Position numbers and translations under genes: made by a program. The notes under the pieces are model-generated. The model did not search any database. It was not told the origin of the DNA and saw only the letters and a program-made list of their open reading frames with translations. A stretch of 64,000 bases of DNA, from assembly GCA_944384815.1 (NCBI GenBank), contig CALWUW010000036.1:124001-188000 (forward strand), written 5' to 3'. The DNA comes from an uncultured Clostridia bacterium (GTDB lineage: Bacteria; Bacillota; Clostridia; Oscillospirales; Acutalibacteraceae). This document shows positions 30,700 to 39,298 of this stretch, piece after piece (position 1 is the stretch's first letter; each line of letters starts with the position of its first letter).

Positions 30700-33600
30700 C
30701 CTACGTCGTCCGGGTCGCTTTCATAGCTCATGGTGTTTACCGGTGTGATCACGCCGTCTTTCAGAGTGAATACGGTCCACACGGTGCCGTCCCGGTTGGG
30801 AACGTTAAAGAGCATAGGTTCTTCCAGCCCGGCCATATACACTTTGACCTGGGCGCCGGAAGTTCCCATTGCGCCGGAAGAAGAGGAGTGCCGGTTGGTG
30901 AAATCGTGGACGCAGTAGGTATATTCTCCGGAAGCGCCTACATAGACGGAGGTGGTTTCCGGGCCGTAGCTGGTGGTATCGTCCACATCCAGATTGACGC
31001 ACAGGGTGTCTCCCTCATAAGCGTCCCGGCGGCTGTAGAAGGTGTGGAAGGTTTCGCCTCCGGGCAGCGGGCCCCGGAGATGGGAATCCAGATCCGAGGG
31101 GGTTTCGCCCCAGGTGAGCACGATCCGCACTTCCCCTTCCTTCAGGATGGGAGTCAGGGTACAGTCCTGATTGTACCGGGTCTCTCCGGGGATCACCAGG
31201 ATGTTGGTACAGTCTGTCTGATAGCCTTCGGCACTGACCTCCGCGGTGTAGTTTCCGGGAGGAAGCTCCAGGCGATAAGCGCCGTTTTCATCGCAGGTGT
31301 ATTCCATAAGGACGGTGCCGGTGCGGTTATTGCTGCCCTCCCGGATCTTCATCACCGCAGAGGGAATGCGGGAAGCGTCGAAGGCGTCCACAATGTACCC
31401 TTCCGCCGCGCCGGTGCGGTCTTCATCCTCCACCATGCGCAGCAGGATGTTGTAGGTGATTACGCCGGTCTCTACCTTTACGTCGTAAACCACTTCCGAC
31501 TTATAGCCTTCCGCGGAGAACTCCATATCGTATACGCCGGGGAGCAAAGGCAGTTCATACAGGCCGGAGCTTCCCACCGTAGTGAATTCCTCTCCGGTTT
31601 CCGTATTGGTGGCAATGAGAACGGCGTTGGTGATCAATTCCTCCGAGGAGGCATCCCGAACGGCGCCGGAAACAAAGCCGTATTCCGGGGGCTGTTCTTC
31701 CAGGGAGCCGTTAAAGTTTTCCGCGTTGGAAAGAGCCTTGGAAGCGCTGATGACGCTGTAAAGCCGGCCGTCCCGGGAACAATAATAGCCGGAGCTGTTG
31801 CACAAAATGACTTTTACCACGTCATAGGTCAGATCCGGATTATAGGAGTACAAGAGGCTTCCCACACCGGTGACCATGGGGGTGGCCATGGAGGTGCCCG
31901 TCATATTGGCATATTCGTTTTGGGGAACAGTGCTGTAAATATCCTCGCCGGGAGCGGTCACGTCCACCAGATCGCCGTAGTTGGAGCCCTGGCGTTCGTT
32001 CCACTGCCAGAACTGATATAGCCGGGGAGCGCCGAAGAGTTTTTCTCCCAGCCAGTTTTCAAAATCCTGCCCGGAAGTAACGGCACCTACCACCACCGTA
32101 TGCGCGCCGGTATGCTCGCCGCCGGTAAGGATCCGGTTCAGGTAATACCGGGAAGCGTCATCGTTGGAGTTGCCGGCTGCTTTGATCAAAAGGAAGTCAT
32201 AGCCCATTTCTTCCAGCTGGGCAATGCCGCTGTCTATGTAGGCAATGTCGTCCTCTTCCCCGCTGCCGGGCTCGGAAGGATTCACACTGCCGATGCTCAT
32301 GTTGATTACTCGGGTGCCGGAAAGCACCATTTCGGAAATGGAGAGCTTCAGCCCCGCCAGGGTCAGGGTTTGGGTAATGCCGTTTTCACCCTGCTTCTGG
32401 TAATACCAGGGGGTGGCGAAATAAATTTCCGTGTTCCAGTTTACGCCGGCCACGCCCCGGCCGTTGTTGCCCAAAGCGGCGATGATCCCCGCCACATGGG
32501 TGCCGTGAGCATAGTAGCTGTAGTTATTGGGATCCTCCAGGTCCATTTCCTGCATATAGCTCCACAGGGCGTCGTAGGAGGGGAAATCCTCCGTGGCCAG
32601 AATGTGCATATGGTTTTTGGGGATCATCAGATCCGAATGGTCATACTGCAAAGCGGAATCAATGATGCCCACTTTTACAGATTCCATCTCATCGTTTTTC
32701 TCCCAGGCGCCGGGGGCGTCGATGCATTCCATCCCCCAGTTGTTTCCTTCGGGTTTTTCCACATCCCAGCCGTCGTATTCCGTATCGTCGGGGATCATAA
32801 AGGAGCCGGTATCCAGCACATAGTTTTTGTATACCGCTTCCACCCGTTCATCCCGGCGCAAATCGTCCATCCATTCTTCCAGACGATACACGCCGCCGTA
32901 TTCGCTGAACCGGAACTGGTATTCCCGGGCGTAGTAAATATTTCCTACGATCTCCGCCTGGTATTCTTCTGCCAGCTCCTGCATCTGACTCTGGGTAACC
33001 CCTTCCTTGGCAATGACCATCAACTCATCGGTAAGCACCATCTGGCCGTTTTCCTGCTCTTCCATGGCGCCCAGATTGGGCTCCTTCAGCTTGCCCACCG
33101 TATGGGTAATGGTATAGGATTTGGGTTCGGTTTCTCCAAACCAGGTTTTGGCCTTCACATACAGGATGCTTTCTCCGGCAGGTACCTGAAGATCCGGCAG
33201 CGTCCCGGTTTTATTGAACCAGCCGCCGGAAAGCTCCGCCGATGTATAGAGGCTTTCGTCGGAAGGATCCTCCGGATCCAAAGCCCAAAGCACATTTTGA
33301 ATGCCCTGGTTGCTTTCCACTTTCACCTGCAATCCGGAGAGCACGCCTTGGGTGGTGTTGAGATTTCCGGAAACGGAAACCTTGGCCTGGAGAGGGAATG
33401 TCCGGGTGAAGAAAACTACCACCGCGGCGATCAGAAGCACCAGAACGGTGGAAAGGATCACCCAAAGCTTCCAGCGTCTCTTTTTCTTTTCTTTTTTCTT
33501 AACAGGCGGTACAGGCGGCACAGGTCCCACAGGCTCCATAGGGGGCTGGGGGATACCCTGCTGCTGCATAGACTCCATAGGCGGCTGAGGGATACCCTGC

Positions 33601-34169
33601 TGCGCAGGCTCCATAGGAGGCTGAGGGATGCCCTGCTGCGCAGGCTCCATAGGCGGCTGAGGAATACCCTGCTGTGCAGGCTCCATAGGAGGCTGGGGAA
33701 TGCTCTGCTGCGCAGGCTCCATGGGAGAGGGTAGGGAAGTCCGGAGGGCTTCCATTTGTGCCGCTCTGGCTGCCTTTTCTGCTTTTTTCCGCTCTTTTGC
33801 CTGCCGGGCCGCTTCCATTCGGGCCTGTTTTTCCTGCATTCTTCGCAGCTGGTCCTCCCGCATTTGCCGGAAGGGATCCGGATCCTCCGGGGGATTTTCC
33901 GAAACCGGGGGATTAGCAGCCGGTTCCGGAGAAGACGCCGGCCAAGGGCTGGGGAAAGCTTCCGAAGAGATCACCGGGGAAGCTTCCGGAGCCGTTTCCG
34001 GGAAAGATTCCTGCACAGGAGCGGGAGACGGTTCCCGGGATTCCGGAGATTCGGAAAGTTCCGGAGAAGTCTCCGGAACCGGAGTGGGAGTGTCCTTCAT
34101 ATTGGCGCCGCATTTCCAGCAGAAGTTGGCTCCATCTGCCAGCGGCTGACCGCATTTCCAACATGTCAC
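30693..34169 (-). CDS. Membrane-anchored subtilisin-like (S8) protease with zinc ribbon and beta-sandwich domains
   Basis: A 1158-residue multidomain protein. Residues 3-20 form a zinc ribbon (CWKC...CWKC). Then come a Pro/Glu-rich linker, a charged coil (QEKQARMEAARQAKERKKAEKAARAA), five 12-residue PPMEPAQQGIPQ repeats (about 150-212) and one membrane helix (about 233-257). Outside follow the S8 protease with an intact triad, Asp504 (VGIIDSALQ), His555 (HGTHVAGI) and Ser760 (GTSMATP), two carboxypeptidase-regulatory-like domains (about 827-890 and 920-990) and a YfaP/DUF2135-like C-terminal domain (about 1010-1145, VLTWGETPSDLDSHL). The zinc ribbon should be cytoplasmic and the protease extracellular. 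The substrate is unknown. Confidence 0.88.
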   Translation of the reverse strand: MTCWKCGQPLADGANFCWKCGANMKDTPTPVPETSPELSESPESREPSPAPVQESFPETAPEASPVISSEAFPSPWPASSPEPAANPPVSENPPEDPDPFRQMREDQLRRMQEKQARMEAARQAKERKKAEKAARAAQMEALRTSLPSPMEPAQQSIPQPPMEPAQQGIPQPPMEPAQQGIPQPPMEPAQQGIPQPPMESMQQQGIPQPPMEPVGPVPPVPPVKKKEKKKRRWKLWVILSTVLVLLIAAVVVFFTRTFPLQAKVSVSGNLNTTQGVLSGLQVKVESNQGIQNVLWALDPEDPSDESLYTSAELSGGWFNKTGTLPDLQVPAGESILYVKAKTWFGETEPKSYTITHTVGKLKEPNLGAMEEQENGQMVLTDELMVIAKEGVTQSQMQELAEEYQAEIVGNIYYAREYQFRFSEYGGVYRLEEWMDDLRRDERVEAVYKNYVLDTGSFMIPDDTEYDGWDVEKPEGNNWGMECIDAPGAWEKNDEMESVKVGIIDSALQYDHSDLMIPKNHMHILATEDFPSYDALWSYMQEMDLEDPNNYSYYAHGTHVAGIIAALGNNGRGVAGVNWNTEIYFATPWYYQKQGENGITQTLTLAGLKLSISEMVLSGTRVINMSIGSVNPSEPGSGEEDDIAYIDSGIAQLEEMGYDFLLIKAAGNSNDDASRYYLNRILTGGEHTGAHTVVVGAVTSGQDFENWLGEKLFGAPRLYQFWQWNERQGSNYGDLVDVTAPGEDIYSTVPQNEYANMTGTSMATPMVTGVGSLLYSYNPDLTYDVVKVILCNSSGYYCSRDGRLYSVISASKALSNAENFNGSLEEQPPEYGFVSGAVRDASSEELITNAVLIATNTETGEEFTTVGSSGLYELPLLPGVYDMEFSAEGYKSEVVYDVKVETGVITYNILLRMVEDEDRTGAAEGYIVDAFDASRIPSAVMKIREGSNNRTGTVLMEYTCDENGAYRLELPPGNYTAEVSAEGYQTDCTNILVIPGETRYNQDCTLTPILKEGEVRIVLTWGETPSDLDSHLRGPLPGGETFHTFYSRRDAYEGDTLCVNLDVDDTTSYGPETTSVYVGASGEYTYCVHDFTNRHSSSSGAMGTSGAQVKVYMAGLEEPMLFNVPNRDGTVWTVFTLKDGVITPVNTMSYESDPDDVGR
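33540..33725 (-). repeat. 36-bp tandem repeat coding for PPMEPAQQGIPQ
   Basis: About five 36-bp units inside the protease gene, each coding a 12-residue Pro/Gln-rich step. The second-last unit has an extra codon and a MESMQQQ variant. It is in frame and lies in the cytoplasmic linker before the membrane helix. Confidence 0.9.
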
Positions 34170-34271
34170 GCCTGGATTCCTCCTTTATCAGCAGAAAGCT
34201 TCTTTTTTGGCATCCGTATGGGAAGGGAGCAGGCCAAAAAGGAAGCCTGGTGCAAGTATTTCTTTGATGTA

Positions 34272-34300
34272 AACATACCACATTCCCCGGGAAAAAACAA
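34272..34300 (-). promoter_or_regulatory. Sigma-A-like promoter of the subtilisin gene
   Basis: On the minus strand TTGTTT, 17 bp, TATGTT, between the upstream terminator and the start at 34169. Confidence 0.55.
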
Positions 34301-34311
34301 TCCTGCCAAAG

Positions 34312-34354
34312 GAAAAAGCTTCCGGCCTGCCTTTTCAGACAGCCGAAAGCTTTT
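34312..34354 (-). terminator. Intrinsic terminator of the YcxB-like gene
   Basis: AAAAGCTTCCGGC (34314-34326) pairs with GCCGAAAGCTTTT (34342-34354), one mismatch, followed on the minus strand by TTTTT, 15 bp past the stop. Confidence 0.75.
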
Positions 34355-34368
34355 ATAAGGGTTATGGC

Positions 34369-35832
34369 TTATAAACGATTTTTCTCTATGCGTTTTTGGA
34401 TGAACTGGCGGAAGTCTTCCGCTGAGCCCTGAGTAAACCCGGATTTATCCACATAGTAGGCCATATCATCTCCAAAATACAGGAAGAAATACTTTTTGGA
34501 TTCGGTCATGCCGGTGATCTGGAAATAGGGATACACTGCCGAGGACTGAATGCCGAAGACCCGGAAATCTTCTTCCCGGAATAGATATTCGTTGGTCTTG
34601 TTTTTCGCCTTACGGAAAACGGCAATATGTGCCTTGCGCAGTTTACCCGGCAAAAGGGTTTCCCAAAGGATCACCAAAACCGGAACCGCCAGCAGCAGCA
34701 CCCGGTTGAAAAAGTCCACATCTAAAAAGATCCCCATGATAAAGAAGACAATGCCGAGAATGCCGAATAAAATGAAGGAAAGCAACTGCTTTTTCAGAAT
34801 ATGGCAGCGAACAAAATCCTTGGCGGCGTCTTCGGTATAGACGGTGGCATTGCGGAACAGGGGCTCCGGTTCTTTGGGCGTGATCCCCTGCCGTTTCATC
34901 TCTTCTTCCCGATCCTGCTGGGCAAAATGGTATTTGGAAAGCCGGTCCGCCAGCATACGGCGGCGGTATTCCCGCTTTTTCAGGCTTTGCCGGCGCCAAA
35001 CAGCCAGAAGGATAATGGCAACCAAAACGCCTATGCTCACCCATACCAGCAGACGCTGGGAATAGGCGGCGTCGGCGGCTTCACTGCGGGCCAGCCGCTG
35101 GGTGATCTGGATGCTGTCGGTAATTTGCCGGATCAGATCCCGCTGCTCCTGGGTCATTTCGCCGTCCGTCACCACGCCGTCCACATAAATGGTGTATCCG
35201 TTGACGATGGTGCCGTAGCACAGCTCGGAAACCAGCTGCCCCCGCTCTGTTTCCATCTGGATGTCCGTGATGAAAAACGGGTTGGCCGGATGCTCATAGG
35301 CTTCCACGGACATGGTGATGTTCTGCTCTTTTAAGGATTCTTCGTCCGCCCGCATATTGGTAAGAAACTCCTGAAACTCTTCTTCGGAGATCTGCCCCAG
35401 GTCGAATACGGACTGGGTGTTGTTGCTCATTTTTTTGGAAATGTCGATCTGCAGCTCCCGATCTTTGGTGACCACCACCAGGTAGGTGCCGTATTCGTCG
35501 AATTTCCGCAGAAATTCTTCCGTATCGGCGATGCCCGCGTTGATCAGGTCCGGAGAGTGCAGGTCCAGGGAATCCTTCTCAAAAACATAAGCGTCCTTGG
35601 GCAGCCGGATGGTCATGGTCATATCCGGCACTTCATAGAGGACAGTGTCCCCCTCTTCCCCGGAAGACGAGGCGGAGGAGGTTTCCGAAGAAGCGGAGGA
35701 AGCTTCCGATTCTGCTTCCTGAGAAGAGCTTTCCGCAAACACGGGCGCCAGATTCCCAAAAAGCAGAAAAGCGGAAAGAAGGGCTCCTAAAAGACGTTTC
35801 CCTGTTTTCTTTCGTGTCGTTTTCATTTGCAT
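34369..35832 (-). CDS. Exported membrane protein with YcxB-like C-terminal domain
   Basis: A 487-residue protein. It has a signal peptide ending near FGNLAPVFA-ES, a Ser/Glu linker (residues 32-60) and an extracellular domain to about residue 240 (YEVPDMTMTIRLPKDAYVF, FFITDIQMETERGQLV). A membrane helix (VWVSIGVLVAIILLAVW) follows, then a cytoplasmic charged segment, two further helices (LLSFILFGILGIVFFIMGIFL, VLLLAVPVLVILWETLL) and a C-terminal YcxB-like domain (YPYFQITGMTESKKYFFLYFGDDMAYYVDKSGF). The fusion of an exported domain to a YcxB-type tail is unusual; function unknown. AAAAGGAACAG precedes the first ATG. The subtilisin gene follows downstream on the same strand, after a terminator. 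Confidence 0.75.
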   Translation of the reverse strand: MQMKTTRKKTGKRLLGALLSAFLLFGNLAPVFAESSSQEAESEASSASSETSSASSSGEEGDTVLYEVPDMTMTIRLPKDAYVFEKDSLDLHSPDLINAGIADTEEFLRKFDEYGTYLVVVTKDRELQIDISKKMSNNTQSVFDLGQISEEEFQEFLTNMRADEESLKEQNITMSVEAYEHPANPFFITDIQMETERGQLVSELCYGTIVNGYTIYVDGVVTDGEMTQEQRDLIRQITDSIQITQRLARSEAADAAYSQRLLVWVSIGVLVAIILLAVWRRQSLKKREYRRRMLADRLSKYHFAQQDREEEMKRQGITPKEPEPLFRNATVYTEDAAKDFVRCHILKKQLLSFILFGILGIVFFIMGIFLDVDFFNRVLLLAVPVLVILWETLLPGKLRKAHIAVFRKAKNKTNEYLFREEDFRVFGIQSSAVYPYFQITGMTESKKYFFLYFGDDMAYYVDKSGFTQGSAEDFRQFIQKRIEKNRL

Positions 35833-36039
35833 CTGTTCCTTTTCTTTACAGTCTACCGTCTGAGGACGTTCCGGTGGTGCAGATAGGCCGGACGCTCCCG
35901 GTTTTCATATTTACCCATTATACTGCAAAATTTATGGTTCCGCCATGGGAAAACTAGAAAATCCATAAAAAATTTATAATTTCATCCGGTTTCTTTTGTT
36001 TTGAAAGAAAAATAGCAAAAGGCAGACTTCTGTAGATGC

Positions 36040-36068
36040 TTGCAGGAAAAAAGCCCCTGTGCTACAAT
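36040..36068 (+). promoter_or_regulatory. Sigma-A-like promoter of the CPBP gene
   Basis: TTGCAG, 17 bp, TACAAT. The leader to the start at 36261 is about 185 nt and contains a 12-bp array. The remainder of spacer 35833-36260 shows no gene. Confidence 0.7.
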
Positions 36069-36163
36069 AAAGCCGATCTTGTTCGCTCCGCTTTCCTAAC
36101 GTTTTTTTGGGGAGAAAAGCAGGAGATTTTCGGAGAGAAAAAGAGAGTTGTTGGTTCACGCAC

Positions 36164-36211
36164 GGCGTTGAACATGGCGCCGAATATGGCGTCCGGTATG
36201 ACGTGCAACAC
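36164..36211. repeat. 12-bp tandem array (GGCGYCGAATAT)
   Basis: Four 12-bp units: GGCGTTGAACAT, GGCGCCGAATAT, GGCGTCCGGTAT, GACGTGCAACAC. It is in the 5' leader of the CPBP gene, about 50 bp before the start. Confidence 0.75.
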
Positions 36212-36260
36212 AGTGCCGAAAGGAATATACATTCTGCCGCCAGGCAAGGAGGTTTTGCAT

Positions 36261-37292
36261 ATGGAATCGTTTTCCGCTGTTTCCCCGGAGACCGGTGCTT
36301 TGGAAAATGCTTTTCCCCATCCGGAAAAGGAGAGGAAAAAGCAGGAATCCCGGCTGCTTCGAAAAGCCGCCAACCGAACCGGTTGGTGCTTGCTGCTGTG
36401 TGTGGGGATCATGTCCGTTCTGTTCCTTGTGTTTCAGGTGGGATTTTCCGCTTTGGTTCCGGCAGAGGCTGTGAACCCTCAGGTGGGGCTTCCGCTGGAC
36501 CTGTTTTTTGCGGTGCAGGCCTTTTCGTATTTGGCGGCGTTTGTGATCCCCAGCCTGCTGCTGATGAAATGGCTGGGGCTTTCCCCGGCGTACATTCTGC
36601 CCATGGAGAAGGCGCCCCTTGCCCGCTCTTTGGCAGGGATCTGCTTTGCTTCCCTGATTTGCTTTCTGGCCAATTTCCCCGCCCAGTGGATCATCGCCCT
36701 GGAGAAGGCGCTGGGCTTTAACGGGGATATTCCCGGCTACCCTGTGGACGGTACTCTTTCCGTGCAGCTTCTGTATTTTCTCTCTGTGGCCATTCTTCCC
36801 CCCTTGGTGGAAGAGCTGCTGTTCCGGGGCGTGATCCTTCGGGGTCTTCTGCGATTCGGCAGCCGGTTCGCGGTTTTGGCGTCTGCTTCCCTGTTTGCGG
36901 TTCTCCACGGGAATGTGCCGCAGATGGTTTTCGCTTTCTTCTGCGGGCTGATGATGGGGCTGTTAGTGGTAAAAACCGGCAATATCTGGACGTCGGTGGC
37001 CGTGCATTTTATCAATAACGGGTTTGCCGCGGTTTCCTTCCTTCTGATCCAGAACGGGCAGCTTCTCTGGGCAGGGATGCTTTCCATGGTGTTTTTCCTG
37101 CTTCTTTTAGGTTTGGGCATTGCCTCTTTGGTGTTTCTCCGGGTGCGGCACAAAGGCTTTTTTACCCTGGAGAAAGGGAACTCGCCTCTGGGCGCCGGAG
37201 GAAAACTGGGAGCCCTTTTTGGGAATCCGGGCGTCATCGGCATTTTGCTTTATTGTGCATATTCCTGCATAGTTGTGCTGCTGCAAGGATAA
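36261..37292 (+). CDS. CPBP family intramembrane glutamic metalloprotease
   Basis: A 343-residue membrane protein with about eight helices. The CPBP/Abi motifs are complete: PLVEELLFRGVILRGL (EExxxR), SLFAVLHGNVPQMVFAFFCGLMMG (FxxxH) and SVAVHFINNGFAAV (HxxxN). Such proteins cleave within the membrane and are often linked to bacteriocin self-immunity or signal processing; no bacteriocin gene is seen here. AAGGAGGTTTTGC precedes the ATG. The tadA gene follows 36 bp downstream on the same strand, so the two probably share a transcript. Confidence 0.88.
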   Translation: MESFSAVSPETGALENAFPHPEKERKKQESRLLRKAANRTGWCLLLCVGIMSVLFLVFQVGFSALVPAEAVNPQVGLPLDLFFAVQAFSYLAAFVIPSLLLMKWLGLSPAYILPMEKAPLARSLAGICFASLICFLANFPAQWIIALEKALGFNGDIPGYPVDGTLSVQLLYFLSVAILPPLVEELLFRGVILRGLLRFGSRFAVLASASLFAVLHGNVPQMVFAFFCGLMMGLLVVKTGNIWTSVAVHFINNGFAAVSFLLIQNGQLLWAGMLSMVFFLLLLGLGIASLVFLRVRHKGFFTLEKGNSPLGAGGKLGALFGNPGVIGILLYCAYSCIVVLLQG

Positions 37293-37328
37293 ACGTGCAA
37301 AAGAGGCTTGGTTTAGGAGCGTGAATGT

Positions 37329-37889
37329 ATGAATGAAACCCCTTGGCTTTCCGGCTTTTCCCGGGAAATTCCCCCGGAGCTGCTGGATCTTTCCTTTTTC
37401 TCCCGGGAGCAGGAGGACGCTTTTTGGATGAAGCAGGCGCTGCATCTGGCAGAGGAAGCCGCCGTGCTGGGGGAAGTCCCTGTAGGGGCGGTGGTCACCT
37501 GGGAAGGAAAACCGGTGGGCTGGGGAATCAACCGCCGGGAGACGGGGAAAAACGCCCTGTGCCACGGAGAGGTGGAAGCCATTGACGCCGCCTGCCGGAG
37601 GCTGGGTGGCTGGCGACTGTGGAAAGCGGTGCTGTATGTAACATTGGAACCCTGCCCCATGTGTACCGGCGCCATTATCAATGCCCGGATTCCCCGGTTG
37701 GTGTTTGGCGCAAAGGACCCTAAGGCCGGCTCCTGCGGCTCCGTGATAGATCTGTTCGCTCTGCCGTATAACCACCGTCCCCAGGTTTGCCCCGGGGTGA
37801 TGGAGGAGGAATGCGCCGGGCTTCTGCGGACATTTTTCCAGGCGCTGCGGCAGCGAAGAAAAGAAGAAAAAACAGAGCCCCAGAGGTGA
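37329..37889 (+). CDS. tadA: tRNA-specific adenosine(34) deaminase
   Basis: A 186-residue zinc enzyme that converts A34 to inosine in tRNA-Arg(ACG), itself encoded at 25963-26039. It has an N-terminal extension of about 28 residues, then AFWMKQALHLAEEAAVLGEVPVGAVVTWEGK, the zinc and catalytic CHGEVEAI, YVTLEPCPMCTGAIINARIPRLVFGAKDPKAGSCGSV and a charged tail. The catalytic motif reads HGE, where HAE is the usual form; histidine and glutamate are both kept, so activity is expected. The usual PCxxC is intact. Confidence 0.92.
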   Translation: MNETPWLSGFSREIPPELLDLSFFSREQEDAFWMKQALHLAEEAAVLGEVPVGAVVTWEGKPVGWGINRRETGKNALCHGEVEAIDAACRRLGGWRLWKAVLYVTLEPCPMCTGAIINARIPRLVFGAKDPKAGSCGSVIDLFALPYNHRPQVCPGVMEEECAGLLRTFFQALRQRRKEEKTEPQR

Positions 37890-37926
37890 CTTCCGGCCAG
37901 GCCGGGAGCGTCCTCCGGGGCTTTTT
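37876..37926 (+). terminator. Intrinsic terminator of tadA
   Basis: AGCCCC-GAGG (37876-37886) pairs with CCTC-GGGGCT (37912-37922), with an inner TCCGGCC/GGCCGGGA hairpin, followed by TTTTTA. It overlaps the end of tadA. Confidence 0.7.
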
Positions 37927-37941
37927 ATATGGAAAGTGAAG

Positions 37942-38013
37942 GCTTGCGTGGGTTGTGTTGTTTGTGCGGTTTGCGTTGTTTGCCTTCTCTGCGTTGGCTG
38001 CGCCTTCCCTGCC
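37942..38013. repeat. 9-bp degenerate tandem array (GTTTGCGTT)
   Basis: Eight 9-bp units: GCTTGCGTG, GGTTGTGTT, GTTTGTGCG, GTTTGCGTT, GTTTGCCTT, CTCTGCGTT, GGCTGCGCC, TTCCCTGCC. It lies between the tadA terminator and the end of the YkvI-type gene. Confidence 0.75.
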
Positions 38014-38084
38014 GGTCGGCGCCGGAGAGCTCCCCAGGGGAGCTTCCCTTTTTCCGGGGAGCCCGTGGGGCAGAAGGGCGGACC

Positions 38085-39284
38085 TTAGGAGGGGTCTTTC
38101 CCGGAAGACTTGGTGTCCAGCCGGGTGAACACCGCGTGGATAATATAGGGGATCAGAATAACGGGGATGGCCAGGTAAGCCAGGAAGCTGTATGCTTTCT
38201 GGATCAGATTCAGAAGCCCGAACTGGGCCACGGAAAAGTCGATCAGGCAGCAAAGCAGGGCCGCCAGGATTTCTTTGCCTGTTACGCGGAATTTTCCCAA
38301 AGGCCGGTTGAAAAACGAGGGCGCTTTGGAAGGCTCCCCGGCGTCGGGGGCTTCTTTGGGGCGGTTGTAGCTGCAAAGCCGCTTTACCATGGCTGCCACC
38401 ATGTTCACGGCGGTGGATACGGCGCCCAGAAGGATCAAAACGGAGATCAGGGGCAGCATAAACTGAGCTCCTACGCCGTTTTTCACCATAAACAGGGTGG
38501 GTACGCTTTGAGTGGCGGCTTCGGGGTTGGTATAGACGGTGATCAGCCCCACGACTACCATCAGCATCATCAGCCCGTTTACTACGAATCCGACGCCCAT
38601 GCTTTTTACGGCGTCCTTAGGGGAATCAAAGGATTTGGCGTGCTGAACAAAAACAGCGATGTTGCACAGCTGGAACGTTCCGTACAAAAAGGCGGAATAC
38701 AGCGCATCTGTAAAGGAACCGCCGGTTTCCTGCATAACGGACAGGGAACGGGAGATTTCCGGCAGCTGGGTGAAGATATTGGGAAGGTAAACCGCCAAAA
38801 GCCCCAGGATGATACAGATGGAAACGACCCATGCCACTTTTCGCACAAGATCGGTGCCGAATATGGAGATCACGAAAATCACTGCGCCGATCAAAAGGGT
38901 GCAGAGCAGATAGGGAAGGCCGGTGAGCTCGCTTAGCGTGGCGCCGCCGGTGGCAAAAGCTACCGCAGGGGCGATACACATAACGCAAAGGTACAGCAGC
39001 TCAAACAGATTGGAAAAAATCGGGGCGAATTTGCCGTAAAAGGCGTTGTTGTAGGAGCGGTAGTCGTAGACCTGGTGCTTTCTTGCGAAGCGAAGGCTGT
39101 AGGCGAAAAACACGGCGTTGTACAGCATGGCCAGAATGGGCATGAAAAGGCTCCAGATGCCGTATTTGACGAAATAGCTGTAGATTTGGGCGCCGGAGGC
39201 GAACCCACCGCCGAAATGGGTGGAAAACCATACAAAGGCTACCCCCATAATCATCATAGCGTTTTTTCCTTTTTTCGTTTGCAT
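38085..39284 (-). CDS. YkvI-family membrane transporter (LeuT-like fold), under a tryptophan T-box
   Basis: A 399-residue membrane protein with ten to eleven helices. It begins NAMMIMGVAFVWFSTHFGGGFASGAQIYSYF, whose broken first helix with FGGGFASG is the substrate-binding feature of the YkvI/LeuT-like group. Later helices include FELLYLCVMCIAPAVAFATGGATL and FLYGTFQLCNIAVFVQHAKSF. The family is annotated as uncharacterised. Here it is the second gene of an operon whose leader is a tryptophan-specific T-box, so I infer that it imports tryptophan or a related aromatic compound. GAAAGGAGAGAAAACC precedes the ATG; the dehydrogenase gene ends 14 bp upstream. Confidence 0.8.
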   Translation of the reverse strand: MQTKKGKNAMMIMGVAFVWFSTHFGGGFASGAQIYSYFVKYGIWSLFMPILAMLYNAVFFAYSLRFARKHQVYDYRSYNNAFYGKFAPIFSNLFELLYLCVMCIAPAVAFATGGATLSELTGLPYLLCTLLIGAVIFVISIFGTDLVRKVAWVVSICIILGLLAVYLPNIFTQLPEISRSLSVMQETGGSFTDALYSAFLYGTFQLCNIAVFVQHAKSFDSPKDAVKSMGVGFVVNGLMMLMVVVGLITVYTNPEAATQSVPTLFMVKNGVGAQFMLPLISVLILLGAVSTAVNMVAAMVKRLCSYNRPKEAPDAGEPSKAPSFFNRPLGKFRVTGKEILAALLCCLIDFSVAQFGLLNLIQKAYSFLAYLAIPVILIPYIIHAVFTRLDTKSSGKDPS

Positions 39285-39298
39285 GGTTTTCTCTCCTT

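Noticed and set aside
32100..33734. A 544-codon plus-strand frame opposite the subtilisin gene
   Set aside because: The subtilisin reading has an intact catalytic triad and known domains; the opposite frame has none and ends in an HRRLRDTLL repeat that only mirrors the linker repeat.
37326..37889. Loss of activity in TadA because the motif reads HGE
   Set aside because: Histidine and glutamate that matter for zinc and catalysis are present; only the middle alanine is changed, which is conservative.
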